A stretch of DNA of 64,000 nt from Blastocystis sp. Blastoise (taxonomy: Eukaryota > Sar > Bigyra > Opalinata > Blastocystidae). Where the stretch lies: positions 1,221,001-1,285,000 of the forward strand of contig JBBPEB010000013.1 of NCBI GenBank assembly GCA_039096225.1, read 5' to 3'. The notes under the pieces are model-generated. The model saw nothing but the letters and a program-made list of their open reading frames with translations, did no database searches and was not told the DNA's origin. Made by a program: the position numbers and the translations under genes. Positions 22,922 through 35,203 of the stretch are shown here, one piece after another; the stretch's first letter is position 1, and each line of letters opens with the position of its first letter.

Positions 22922-23228
22922 ATTTATTATTTGTTTAAAACACTAAGTTTTTATTGATTTGTTTAGTTTTGTATTTGAAATGTATTAAAATATAAAAAAA
23001 AGTTTGATATTATTATATGTATATAAGAATTTAAAAAGAATATATTTAAACAAAGTACTTTTAAAAAAATAATACATGTGGTTTCTAATAACTTTAACCA
23101 CTAATATTTTAAAAGAACACACATGTGATTCTAATAGATTTTAACCAAACTAATATTTAAAAATAACACATATAACAGACAATAATTATAAAAAGAAACA
23201 ATGTATAAATTATAAACAACAAATAGAT
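22922..23228. other. intergenic AT-rich spacer
   Basis: Spacer between the last snoRNA-like unit and the 3' end of the minus-strand RBM34-like gene. Contains two similar phrases (TGTGGTTTCTAATAACTTTAACCA and a variant near 23120), nothing else seen. Confidence 0.5.
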
Positions 23229-24997
23229 TTACTTTTTCATCTTCTTTTCGATATGTTTCATTTCTTTGAGAGTATGTTTACTCTTTTGTCCCATGAATGA
23301 TTTGGTAGGAATGGAACGAGAGATTTTCTTTTCTGTATTTTTCTTTTCTTTAGGAATTGGTTTTGTGGTAATATCTTTTTCAATATCTTCGATCTTCTTT
23401 CCATTATTGATTTGTTCCCAGACTTGAGAAAGTTCATTCTTTAATTCTTTATGAGCATCTTCTTCTTTCTTTTCTACTTTCTTTTCCTTCTTCTCTGCCT
23501 TTGCTTTCTTCTCTTTACGTTGATGAATAATTTCTTTATGATGTTTAGCATCAGTAATAAGAGTCTTTTTCGTATTATAACGAGTAATACGAAGGGGACG
23601 ATCGTTGAATACCTTATTGTTTAATAATAAGATTTGAGGCATATAAATATTATCCTATAGTATAAGTATCAAATGAATAAACATATAAAAAAAATGATTG
23701 TATACTCATTAAATTAGATAAAAAAAATAACAAAAATAATAGAGATAAAATAGAAAAATATTATTTTATATATATAAATCATACCTTTAAGACAACAAAA
23801 GCAATTCCTTTTTCTTTTTGTGTATTTTTATCTCTAACGATATGTATATTTTCAATAATTTCTTCGGAGTCTCCTTTACGAATAGCCTTATTAATATAAG
23901 CACGTAATTCTTCTTCATCTGTATGGAAGGGGAGATTACCTATAAATAGAGTATTCTTATTCGTTTTGAATTCAGCACGAGGAGACACTGTATTCACACC
24001 ATCGACACGAAGGTGACGATCTTCAAATAACTATATAGATATATAGAGTTTTATTATAAATTATATTTATGAAGGAGGATATATTATTGATATGATAATA
24101 ATGATAATAAAGATATAATCAAAATAATGAATATAAAGATATAGATATAATATAAATATATAATAATTAACAAAAAATATCCCTAGAAACAATACATTTA
24201 ATACATACATAATTATTCATTTCAAGAGCTTCTTGGACACTTCTCTTTTCTTTAAATACTATATATGCATTTACACACTTCTTTTCATCACTAAGATTCT
24301 TGGTAATAACACTAGCTTTACGTAATAACTTTTGATTATAAGTTTCAATTGGAGTACTATTTACAGCAACTGATCTGAATCTCATAGATTCAATTTCACC
24401 ATATTTTAAGAATAATTGTTTTAACTTTGAAGGAGTTGATAATACTTGATTAGGAATATTGCCAATAAATAAGGTTTTCTCATCGATTTCAGGATCTTTT
24501 TTATTTTGTTTCTTCACTTTCTTTTCTTTCTTAGGTTGTACAGACTTTATAACACTCTTTTCAGTCTTTGTAACTTTCTTTTCTTCTTTCTTTTCTGCAA
24601 TATCCACTTTCTTCTCATCATCTTCTACTATAATTGGCTTTGATTTCTTTATTTCCTTAGCCTTCTCAACTTCTTTAGGAGTATCAATAACTTCCTTAAC
24701 CTATAATTTATATAAATATACGTAACAAGTAATTAATATAGTATATATAAATATAAATGAGTAAAACATATAGATATTTTAATTTTAATTATTATAACAT
24801 ACATTCTCTTTCTTCTCAACTTCAACAGGTTTGGAAATAGGAGTTTCTTTACTTTCAGTTGGCTTTTCTATTTTCTTTACTTCAGCAACAACCTCTGTAG
24901 CCTTAGGGATTTCTTTAGTTTCGTTTTTAGGAGCTTTTTCAGTGTTAACACTCTTTTGATTAGCTTGATTCTTCTTCGATTTTCTTGAAACAGCCAT
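23229..24997 (-). CDS. RBM34/Nop12-like nucleolar RNA-binding protein, four exons
   Basis: Exons (minus) 24803-24997, 24209-24700, 23785-24030, 23229-23654, all joined in phase 0 with GT-AG introns; 452 residues. The N-terminal 110 residues are a Lys/Glu-rich linker. RRM1 begins TLFIGNIPNQVLSTPSKLKQ and contains CVNAYIVFKEKRSVQEALEMN; it is followed across an intron by LFEDRHLRVDGV, then RRM2 with TLFIGNLPFHTDEEELRAYI and GIAFVVLK, ending RPLRITRY. The C-terminus is a basic, Lys-rich coiled stretch. The layout of two adjacent RRMs, the second starting IGNLPF, and the RHLRVD linker match RBM34 of animals and Nop12 of yeast, which act in pre-60S ribosome assembly in the nucleolus. Its location beside the snoRNA cluster is of note but may be chance. 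Confidence 0.8.
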
Positions 24998-25455
24998 AAT
25001 TTGTTATTCTAAAAAATAGATAGGAATACTTTTATGAATAAAAGTTATATGGCTCTCAAACAATAATTCTATATATATTTCCGTGATTATCTAAATAACA
25101 TAACTTGACAATTTATGATTTCATAATCAAACATTGTATCATTTTTTTACTCTTTATTTTTATATATTTTTTTATTTGAAGTATAAAAGTGAAAAGTTTG
25201 ATCATCAATAAAGATAATTCAGCTGTATATGAAATAAAAAATAATATAATATTTACCAAATAAAGAGAAAATCGCCTCTAAAAGAATTTATTTTATAAGA
25301 TTCAACAAAAAAGAGTATTTATAATGATATTAAAATAGAAAAAATAGAAAAGAAAATGAAAACATAATAATAAAATAAGAAAAATGTAGATTCATTTAAA
25401 ACGACTAGGCATATTATTGAGAGAAGAATTATTTTGTATTTCATCATAACATAAT
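24998..25455. other. intergenic spacer
   Basis: Upstream of the RBM34-like gene and downstream of the small gene ending at 25456. No frame or motif supported; should include the RBM34-like promoter. Confidence 0.5.
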
Positions 25456-25885
25456 TTATGAAGCAAGTCGACGACCTTTGATTTTGAATGTTTTTCTTGT
25501 TCGAGCAGTAGGAATTGGATTTTTATTTTTTGGCTTTGAACAGGATATCCCTGAGGAATTGAGTCTTTGCATGATATCATTGACGATATTCTCTTGCTCT
25601 CTATCTTTCGTAACAGCTTGACAGATAATTTCAAACATCTTTTGTCTCTAAAGATTATAAATAAATAAATGAATAAATTCTTACAAAGCATTCATTCACA
25701 AGATCATTTATACATGAACTAATCGCTTCTTTCTTTGAGAAATCAGGTTGAACTTTGATTTTTGAACTTGTTTGGATTCGAAGGTATGTATGTCTTCCTG
25801 GATCATCTGTAAAATGAAATAGGACATCATTTTCATTAAAAAGAATATGCAATTTTCCTGTAAGGACGTGTTGGATACTACTCAT
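25456..25885 (-). CDS. 130-residue protein of unknown function, two exons
   Basis: Exons (minus) 25685-25885 and 25456-25647 with a 37-base intron; the join ECF|RQKMFEIICQ is in phase 0. The first half (MSSIQHVLTGKLHILFNEND, then HFTDDPGRHTYLRIQTSS) looks like a small beta-rich fold; the second is helical and ends in a basic tail (ARTRKTFKIKGRRLAS). I do not recognise the family. The clean splice and the absence of low-complexity sequence support a real gene. Confidence 0.6.
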
Positions 25886-26147
25886 GGTAACGAAGAGTAG
25901 AAATAAATAGTATAGATTGTGATTTTAATGCTGGTACTAATAAAGCAACAAATGTAGACTATATAAAACAGATTCCTTTGACGTTTTATGAAGAAGAAAA
26001 AATGAAAAAACAAAAAACAAAACAAAACAAATACTATGGTTTTTATTAATAGAGAAATGAAATAAACATATGAAAAACATCAAATAAAATAAACAGAAGA
26101 ATGTTAACATAATAATTTGTTACAAGGACACAATAAGGACATGGTGA

Positions 26148-28369
26148 TTATCGCTCATATTTATATCCAAATGTAGTTTTAGGTCTAATGAGTCTTTTGA
26201 TTTCAACATCATCAGTAAGTTCAAATGCTGTGGATCCATTATTGTTTTTTGCTAATACATCGACATCCTATGTATATTTTGATAAAAGTAAAGAATAATA
26301 TATGCTTTATTACTTTTAAGAAACATAAATATATAATATGATAAGACGAGAAATAACTATATGGTCTAAATTCATACAAATTTATATTTTTTGATAACAT
26401 CCATTAGTTGTTTAATAAATTGTTTCTTTGTATTTTGAACTGCTATATGCAATATAGTTTCTCCATCTTTTGTTGGCGGTGCTTGACAACCAATACTTAT
26501 TAAATATTCAACACCTAATATATATTATATAGAATGATATATAAAAGTATATAAAAAAGATATAAAAAATATATATATAAAAAAAATATATAAAATATTA
26601 AAAATGATATGTAAAATATTTAAAAAATATATAAAATATTAAAAATGATATATAAATATATGCCTTGAATCCATGAGAGACTAACAGCGAAAGCTAGAAC
26701 GGTCCAATTTTTTTGTGTAGTATGTTTAAGATCTACGCCCTTCTCAATAAAATACTGTACGATATCCATGTTTTGATTGTGAATAGCAATATATAAGAAT
26801 GTCTCTTGGTTCTATATCAATATAAATAATAACATATAGTTGATTAATAATAAGTATATAAGAACAAATTATTATTCATATAGATTTATATGATCAATAT
26901 ATCGATTTATTATTAGAAAAAAATGAATGCTTTAAAATAAAAAAATAAAATAAAAAGGAGAATATATAATAAATATATATAATATAAATATATAATAATA
27001 TATAAAATAATATATAAAATATATAATAAATATAAAATATAAAAAATAATAATATTTAATAAATAAAAACTAATAAAGATAAAAAAATTATATATTAAAC
27101 ATAACTATATATATATACTCCATTAATAATGCTATTGACATCAAATCCTTCTTCTACAAGTGTTTTGATCATGGTCATATCGTTCTTCTTTATAGCTTCG
27201 TTCATTTGACTATATTTTAGAAAGAAATCATATATATATATAAAGATAAATAAGATAAATATAATGAATTGTTGATTTAATAATAATATAAATATATATA
27301 CTTAATTTTGAGTTGTCTTAACTTGATTTCTTTTTCTTTTGTTTCAAACGCTTTCTTTTCCATTTCTACTTCATATGTAGTTACCGTTGAATATATTAAA
27401 TCTTTATCTTCTTTCGATAACGAACAATTACTATATATATATTTATTTTAAAATTTTTTAATTATTTTTATTCATTTATAATAGGATTAACATTAGTATA
27501 GTATAATATAGTTATAATATAATAATTGTATATATATAAAATATATAATTATAAATATATACGTAATCGTGTTTTTAAAATCTGCTTTTGAATAAACAAC
27601 AAATACTAATTTTGAAGAGGATATCACTAGAATATAAAGAATGAATTATATATATATAAAACTATATTGTACACAATTTATTTAATAATTCTGAAAACCA
27701 TATATATATGATTATTATAACTATAGATACATTCTACGTCATTACTATTGATTGGTTGATCATCATAATAAAGTGTATCGGACTGACATTTCATTATATC
27801 AATCACTTCATGTGCGTTCATCGACGATTCTTTATTCGCAAATTTCAATGTACACTAGAATTCATATAAATAATAGAACGTAATTATTATTAAAAAAATA
27901 AAATTGAAAATAACATATATATATTATATCATACAGTTCCATCACGAATATAAATAAATCCCATCCAAGAACGACTTTTATCATAAAGAGAATTGAAAAT
28001 GGGTACTCCACTATCCACAGTACGACTTGTTAATGACATCAAAACAGAAGTTTCAAACGAATCGTATGCTGTTCTATTTAAAGCATTCTTTAATAATTGC
28101 ATTGTATGAGATTCGATGATTCCTTCATATAACTTTAAAAGCAACTTCTTCTTAATATCATCTGGAAGACTTTGTAGCAACAGTGTCTCAATAGCTAATG
28201 GAAACTTTTCTATATTCCTTTTTAAGTCTTGCAATACTTCAGCCTCTCTTACAACTATTGATTTCAATGTGTAATCTGTTATTTGACGAGCTAATTGTTT
28301 TGGAATGCCCTGAGATGTATAGTATGTATTCAACATAGCTTTAATCTCATCTTTAGGTCTTAAACCCAT
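26148..28369 (-). CDS. ankyrin-repeat protein with a novel N-terminal region
   Basis: Start MGLRPKDEIKAML at 28369, stop TAA at 26150-26148. The first exon (to about 27935) encodes a helical region of about 145 residues without a family I recognise, ending WMGFIYIRDGT. Short exons follow (TLKFANKESSMNAHEVIDIM; LVFVVYSKADFKNTIT; EMEKKAFETKEKEIKLRQL, a coiled stretch). The C-terminal third is four ankyrin-like units: EAIKKNDMTMIKTLVEEGFD, TFLYIAIHNQNMDIVQYFIE, TVLAFAVSLSWIQGVEYLIS and TILHIAVQNTKKQFIKQLMD, ending IRPKTTFGYKYER. Introns are TA-rich and of 40-200 bases. Ankyrin repeats bind proteins, so a scaffolding role is likely; no further function can be read. Confidence 0.65.
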
Positions 28370-29177
28370 GGTAATCAAAAAACGAAGAACTGTTTTATTA
28401 TTGTCAAGATATTCTTTTCATTTCTTCTTTTCTTTTTCTTATTTGCTTTTTCTAAAATCATCTCATTATTCTCTATACCATCATAAGCTAAATTCTTTAT
28501 TATTTTATTCTTTCCATTAATACCCAGTTTCTTGAATGACTATAAATTCTATTATTTCTACATAATTTTAGAATAAATATGAAATTATTAATATTAACCA
28601 GCTTTTAACACTCATTCTCGACTTATCGAATAATTCAAGATTTCAAAATTCTGTATTTACAAGTATATTCAAGTGTTAAGAAGAAAGAGTCAATGCTCTA
28701 AAAGTGATGCACAAACTTTTTTTATTTATTTTATTCCACCATTTGGAGATTTGGTTGAAAAATGTGAAATGGCGGGAAGACTCAACTTTGTATCAAACTT
28801 TATAAATAGCCTTATTTAAATAAAACTTCACTTTTCTGACATTTACATACTTTAATAGTCATCAAATTCCTAATGTGTTTTCTACGTACAGTTTACTTGA
28901 AAACACTTGAAATACTAGAAAATGAATAGAATAGAAGAATTCATAAAAAACTGGAAATCTTTATAGAAACACTCTATACAGAATGCTTCCAGGTTCTATC
29001 TCAGTTTTTCTAGAACACAAAAATAATCCTTATAAAAAAAAGAGAATCTGATAAAAAAAACTATGTTTCAATATATTGGGTAATCTTTATATTTTCCCCA
29101 ATCATCTCGGTCTCTTCGCAAGAACTGTTTTTCCAGGTTTGTCATGAAGTCAGTTAACGACAACTGATCAAATACTA
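28370..29177. other. upstream region of the ankyrin gene, with an unresolved short basic frame
   Basis: A minus-strand open frame at about 28376-28557 (SFKKLGINGKNKIIKNLAYD...) ends five bases before the ankyrin ATG and has an acceptor-like TTTATAG at its start, but I could not find a donor exon in a compatible phase. It could be a tiny gene or 5' leader. The remainder up to the transposon shows nothing. Confidence 0.3.
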
Positions 29178-30603
29178 CAATCAGTGCCAAAACCTGACAA
29201 CCTCGGTTTTTTTTTTAAACTGGCGAGTTTTTCTTTGTTTTTTTTTTATTAAGTCATTTGTCATCAAAGGTTGTATTGACTATTAAAACAGGGAAACAAA
29301 ACAAATAAGCGTCATGGAAAAAAATTTAAAAAACCATTTTTTTGAATTGAAACACAAATATTAATATCTTGTAAATCCACCATTATTGGCTATTACTGCC
29401 TCAATTCTTTTCGGCATTGATAAAACAAGCCTTTCACATACATTTACAGGTATTGACCTCCATATCTTGTCAACTTCGACCTTTAGTTGACTCAAAGTAT
29501 ATCCGCAATGGGAATTTCTTTGTAATCTTCTTTTAATATAGACCCAAAGATGTTCAATGGGATTAAGGTCTGGGGACTGTGGAGGCCAATCAATCACTGT
29601 AAGTTGAGCAGTTTTAAAGAAACTATTCATCTTTTTTGACTTGTGAATAGGAGCATTATCCTGTTGGAATACCATAGTTTTGGGGTCAATTTGCAATTTT
29701 TCCACGGTTGACGGAAGAGTTCGACCAAGAGTTTCTCCATACTTTAATGATGTCACATGACCATCAAGGACCTCCATTTGACCAGCACCATGTTGCGTCA
29801 TACATCCCCAAATCATAATCGATTTTCCATCGTTTTTCATGGTTGGAATGATTTCTGACGGCTTATTTGGAGAACCAGGTTTCTTCCAATAGTATTCTTG
29901 AAAGGTTGATTGATGTGTTCTAATAGAACACTCGTCAGACCAGAGGACGTTTTCCCAGAAACTTATTGGCATATTTCGGTATTTTAAACACCAATCCAAT
30001 CGGACTTTTCTATTTTTCTCCGATATGAGTGGTTTATGAAGCTTCTTTTTGGCGACGTAACCAACAGCATGGAGTCCTCTAATAAAGGACCTTTTTGAGA
30101 CATGAGTACCGGTTTTCTTTTGGAAGATATCCAATAAAACGCTAGAGTTCTCAGAGCTTTTTGGGACAATATTATTGATTTCTCGTAAATTAGAAGGAGT
30201 TAAAACTTGTGGTCTTCCACCTTTCTTAGTTGACTTGGACATATTGTATTGGGACCTTCTACGGGCAACAGTTCTAAGCGAACAATGAAAATGAATGGCA
30301 ATCTGTTCATCCGTGTACCCGTCTCTTATCATCTTTCTAAACTCTCTTTCAGTTATAACGACGTATTTACCCATACACAACTTATTTTTAAAGAATAAAA
30401 CTATTTTTAAAGGGTTAAAAAAGGTCTCAGAGTAATTGTGTTCCAATTAAAATTTCTGTTTTTCCAAAACCACTAATTATATATTCTAGAAATTTCTAGA
30501 ATATATTCTACATGTTATTACAATTCAAACAAAAAAAACCGCGTCAAAAAATTCCCCGTAACTATTGAAAACGATAAGGGTTGTCAGGTTTTGGCACTGA
30601 TTG
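29178..30603. mobile_element. complete Tc1-type transposon, 1426 bp
   Basis: Perfect 25-bp terminal inverted repeats starting CAATCAGTGCCAAAACCTGA at 29178-29202 and 30579-30603, flanked on both sides by TA (29176-29177 and 30604-30605), the target duplication of Tc1/mariner elements. It carries one intact transposase on the minus strand. It lies only 84 bp before the polyubiquitin start codon. Confidence 0.95.
29361..30374 (-). CDS. Tc1-family DDE transposase
   Basis: 337 residues from the ATG at 30374 (MGKYVVITEREF); the frame is open upstream but without an ATG, and 337 fits the usual length of about 340. N-terminal helix-turn-helix (DEQIAIHFHCSLRTVARR) is followed by a second DNA-binding helix region. 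The catalytic triad is seen at WSDECS, QQDNAPIHKS and PQSPDLNPIEHLW, with DD34E-like spacing and all three acidic residues present. It moves the element by cut and paste into TA sites. No stops or frameshifts, so it may be active. Confidence 0.95.
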   Translation of the reverse strand: MGKYVVITEREFRKMIRDGYTDEQIAIHFHCSLRTVARRRSQYNMSKSTKKGGRPQVLTPSNLREINNIVPKSSENSSVLLDIFQKKTGTHVSKRSFIRGLHAVGYVAKKKLHKPLISEKNRKVRLDWCLKYRNMPISFWENVLWSDECSIRTHQSTFQEYYWKKPGSPNKPSEIIPTMKNDGKSIMIWGCMTQHGAGQMEVLDGHVTSLKYGETLGRTLPSTVEKLQIDPKTMVFQQDNAPIHKSKKMNSFFKTAQLTVIDWPPQSPDLNPIEHLWVYIKRRLQRNSHCGYTLSQLKVEVDKIWRSIPVNVCERLVLSMPKRIEAVIANNGGFTRY

Positions 30604-30688
30604 TATCTTAAATCCTGATCCTTTTTATTTGATCGAGAAACTTAGCATATTTTATTTATTTTTTGTTTTACGTTCCTATAAATATATA

Positions 30689-31150
30689 ATGCAGATTTTC
30701 GTTAAGACATTAACTGGTAAGACTATTACACTTGATGTTGAAGCTACCGATTCTATTGATACCGTTAAGGGTAAGATTCAAGAAAAGGAAGGTATCCCCC
30801 CGGATCAACAAAGACTTATCTTCGCTGGTAAGCAATTAGAAGATAACCGTACTCTTGGTGATTACAATATTCAAAAGGAATCTACACTTCATCTTGTTCT
30901 TCGTTTAAGAGGTGGTATGCAAATCTTTGTTAAGACATTAACTGGTAAGACTATTACTCTTGATGTTGAAGCTACCGATTCTATTGATACCGTTAAGGGT
31001 AAGATTCAAGAAAAGGAAGGTATCCCCCCGGATCAACAAAGACTTATCTTCGCTGGTAAGCAATTAGAAGATAACCGTACTCTTGGTGATTATAATATTC
31101 AAAAGGAATCTACACTTCATCTTGTTCTTCGTTTGAGAGGTGGCTTATAA
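30689..31150 (+). CDS. polyubiquitin, two head-to-tail units
   Basis: 153 residues: two identical 76-residue ubiquitin units ending LRLRGG plus a single C-terminal Leu that must be removed. No spacer between units. All seven lysines are present (6, 11, 27, 29, 33, 48, 63), as are Ile44 and the RLRGG tail. Compared with human ubiquitin I count ten substitutions (E16D, P19A, S20T, T22S, E24D, N25T, A28G, D32E, G53N, S57G), many for this protein. The two units differ only at a few synonymous bases, so they are kept alike by concerted evolution. Codon use is GC-richer than the neighbours, as expected for a highly expressed gene. Confidence 0.97.
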   Translation: MQIFVKTLTGKTITLDVEATDSIDTVKGKIQEKEGIPPDQQRLIFAGKQLEDNRTLGDYNIQKESTLHLVLRLRGGMQIFVKTLTGKTITLDVEATDSIDTVKGKIQEKEGIPPDQQRLIFAGKQLEDNRTLGDYNIQKESTLHLVLRLRGGL

Positions 31151-31686
31151 TTTAAATTATTTTATCTTGTGATTTTAATATAGCCCTTGTTTTAATTTAT
31201 CATGTTGTTTTGTTTTCTATTTCGATATTTCCAAGTAATTGACGTTTTTCTTCAGAAAATGATTCCTTGATTCAAACTCATTTTTTTATAAGAGACATTT
31301 CAATGGTTTTAATAATATATGAACATATTTGTGTTGATTTGCATATAGGAAACAAGATCTGGTTAACAAATTCTTTTATTGTGAAAATCATAGATATATT
31401 TATATGAATAACAGTATTTATATTGTATTGGAATGGATAATACTGAATCTCTAATAATTCTCAAAGCAAAATAAATATTTTTAAATTTCCTCCAAAGAAC
31501 AGACAATAACAAAAATTACACTATGAGTGACGAAAATTTCATGAGAATTCGTTCATTTTTTAAATTGTTCCTTATTTTTTTTTATAAAGAAATATACCTT
31601 TATTAATTCTATTGTATAATTGATATTTAAAATCACTGTATGCTTATCATTATTCATGTTATTACATAAGTTGTTTTATAGTATCA
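31151..31686. other. intergenic spacer
   Basis: Polyubiquitin 3' region and upstream of the Ser/Asn-rich gene. A possible acceptor (GTTTTATAG) ends at 31681, just before the ATG at 31687, so a 5' leader exon may exist here. Nothing else seen. Confidence 0.4.
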
Positions 31687-32967
31687 ATGGAAAGTTTGAA
31701 TACAACAAGTGATATTGATTCACAAGATAGTCTTTTAGACGATAGCATATTGAATTATAATTCTCTGAAAACAAAGTACATATGTATATCTTGCTAATTT
31801 ATCTTTCTAGAAAACAATCTTTGAATAAACAACTTTCTAATCAAGCAGTATTTATTTATTTGTATAAGAATCTATATATGATATAAATTAGGATAAATTT
31901 GATGATATGAAAGAAGTTAATTCTAGTGTAGAACATGATGAGAGTGAACTGTTAACAACTATTAAAGCTCCAGAAGAAGATGAACAAATTAAAACGATTG
32001 ATGTGCAACATAATGAAGACAATCAAGATTCTATTTTGTTAAATGAAAGTGATTTAAAGTCATCTCAACTACTTTCAGACACTATTCCATCAACAGAAAC
32101 AGAAGATAAAGATCAAAAGACGATTGATTTGAGTATTTTTGTTCAACAAATGAATAAAGAAAACTCTGTATTTATATATATATTATGTATTATTTATATG
32201 TTTTCATATAGAGTTTTCTTTTAATATATATATATAGTTTTAGTTTTTTCATTTATATATTTATATAGGCCACTACTACATCTGATCCTATAATGCCTTC
32301 TTCTGTTCCTTCAAATATAGATCCTAAACAATTACCTTTAAATGATACTTATAATCCAATATCTACTGCTCGTCGACTTAGCCTTAATAGTTCAATCGAC
32401 GCAGGAGTTGAGGATTTCCCTGCTACTTTGACAAGTACTGTCCTTGAAGAAATAGAAAATGAAGACATACCTCAAAAGATCTATTCTTCATTTAGTAAAC
32501 CACCCATTATAAATTCTATCCCTCTTAATAATCCAAAAGAAGGAAAACTATCATCTATTTCAGTAACTATAATGAATTCAATAATTGAAGACTCAAATAT
32601 ATCGTTATCAACATCTAATATCAGTTTATATAAACCGGAAACACAATTGACACCCTCTCCGGAACATAATTCTTCTGCTGTGAAATCAACCAATCAGAAT
32701 TTATCTCCTCAATTAAGTACAGATCTAGAAGATACGAAGAATGCACATGTTGTATCTCCTTCAACCAATAAGAGTTCAAGTGATTTGTTAGGAGACGAAA
32801 GTGATATTGATATATATATTCCTACTTCAATTGCTCCTCAAGATCTTCTTCAAACAACAGATGTCAAAGAACATTCGAAAGAGCCAAAGAATTCTCTGTC
32901 TGTTTTGGAAGAAGATTCCTATATTAATAGTTTAAGATATATACCTACAACAAATACTGGTGATGGT

Positions 32968-32998
<31 letters not shown>

Positions 32999-35163
32999 GT
33001 AATAATGATAATATTAATAGTAATAATAATAGTAATAATAATAATATTAATAGTAATCATCAGGAGATAAAGAATAGTCATCCTTTAGAAAAGAAAGAAA
33101 AAGAGGAAATTATAGAGGATATTCAATCTATAAGTAAATCTATTGAATCTCTTTCTTCTCTATATGATTCGACATTAGTTTCATCTAAGACACAATTAAC
33201 GGCAAAAGGAGAAACTAAAGAAATAGAGAAACACAATTCGAATCCCTCTTTTATTTCTTCTTCTACTGGAGGTCTTTTGTCATTACCTCCTTTAGAATCA
33301 ACTCTCTCTGTACATTCTATAAACAAAAAATTAATATCTAAAGAAAATATTATTAAAGAAAAAGAAACGAAGCAGAAATCACAAACACGACAGTCTATTG
33401 ATAGATTAAGTATGAAGAATTCGAAAAGAAGCTCAACACGTGCTTCATTGATGATTTCAGATCCAATGGAAATAGTTCAAGAAGAAGAAAAAGAAGAAGA
33501 AAAAGAAATATTAGATTTAACTGAAGAATTATCTCATTTCGAACAAGCTATTCCTTCTTCTTTAAAGTCACAAGATTCTACAGTGAACAGTTTGAAACAT
33601 GCTGAAGATGTAGTCAGCCGACTTTCTACACAGGGTATTGAAGATGAAAATGGGAAACGAATTACTTTGGATCAATTTGAAATCGTATTTTTTTTATATT
33701 GTTTTTTCTTATTAAATCTTATATTTTATATATGTTATGTTTATTATTATTATTATTATACTTATTATTATTATTATTATACTTATTATTATTATTTTTA
33801 TTACTATTATTATTATTATTTCTTTATATATATAGAAACCAGTTGTTCCTTCAAGTAGACGTTCTTCTCGACGAATTTCTCTAGTTGAGAATACTATTCC
33901 ATCTCTTGCCTACCCAACAAATTCTCGTAAATCTATTTCTGTGTTGGAATTACTATCTCCTCCTCCACTTGTGAAAATCACAAAAAAAGATTTGAATATA
34001 CCTATATCTTCAACAAAGAGACTCTCTGTATATATATAAATATATGTATAGTCCTATCTATGATCTATATAATAATATAAAATATCTTCTTCTTCTACAT
34101 ATATATAGATTTCTCAAAAGAAACATCGTCAATCTCTAGTTCCTTCTCTTCCTTCTCTTGATACTCTATCTGATACTAATAATATTAATGATAATAATAT
34201 TAATGATAAGAATATTAATGATAATAATATTAATGATAATAATACTAACACTAATAATATTAATGATAATAATACTAATACTAATATATCTGTGACATCA
34301 TCTTCAACTCCAATGAATACTGAATCCACTATTCAGACCAATTCAGAAGAATCTAAGGAAATATCTACAATTAAAAAGTCCGTTGATTCCGTTATGAGTG
34401 ACGCAGTATCTGTACCTATTACTGAGACAAAGAATATAAATAGTATTATTACAAATGAGAATCATTCAGATATTCCTCAATCAAATATTATTAACACACA
34501 AATATCTGATTCTAATATATCTACTGATACTAATCATATTATTCCTCAATTAGATTCTATAATTGCTATACATCAAGATACTAATAAGAATACATGTACT
34601 AACGACATAACTAATAGTAATAATAATAGTAAGAGTGATACTATCAATATGTCCCTATCTTCTTCTATTCCTACTGATTTAGAAAATTGTAATGTTATTC
34701 ATGATGATATTCATAATAATATTAATGATAATATAAAGAATGCTGATGATAATATAAAGAATACTAATGATATTCCTGATTCTACTGTTATTACTCCTGT
34801 TACTTCTAATCTTCCAGAGAATCAATCTCTTTATGATTCTATTCATGATATCGAAACGATTATTCCTGTTATTTCAGAACAACCCCAAAAGGAAATAGTT
34901 ACATCTATTAAAGAGGATACAATGCCCTCAACTGAAGACAAACAAACTATAAATAAACAGACAATAGAGTTACCCTCTCTAGAAGTATATCCTAAAAATA
35001 ATACTTCTTCTACGCTACTCTCTAAAGATACTAATACTACTATTAATATACCTAGTGACTCTGTATCTTCTAATAATAATACTAATACTAATACTAATAC
35101 TGATACTAATACTAATACTAATAATAATAATAATAATAATAACAATAATGATAATAATAATAC

Positions 35164-35203
<40 letters not shown>

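Noticed and set aside
28376-28557. Short basic minus-strand frame just before the ankyrin gene
   Set aside because: Has an acceptor-like start, but no donor exon in a matching phase was found.
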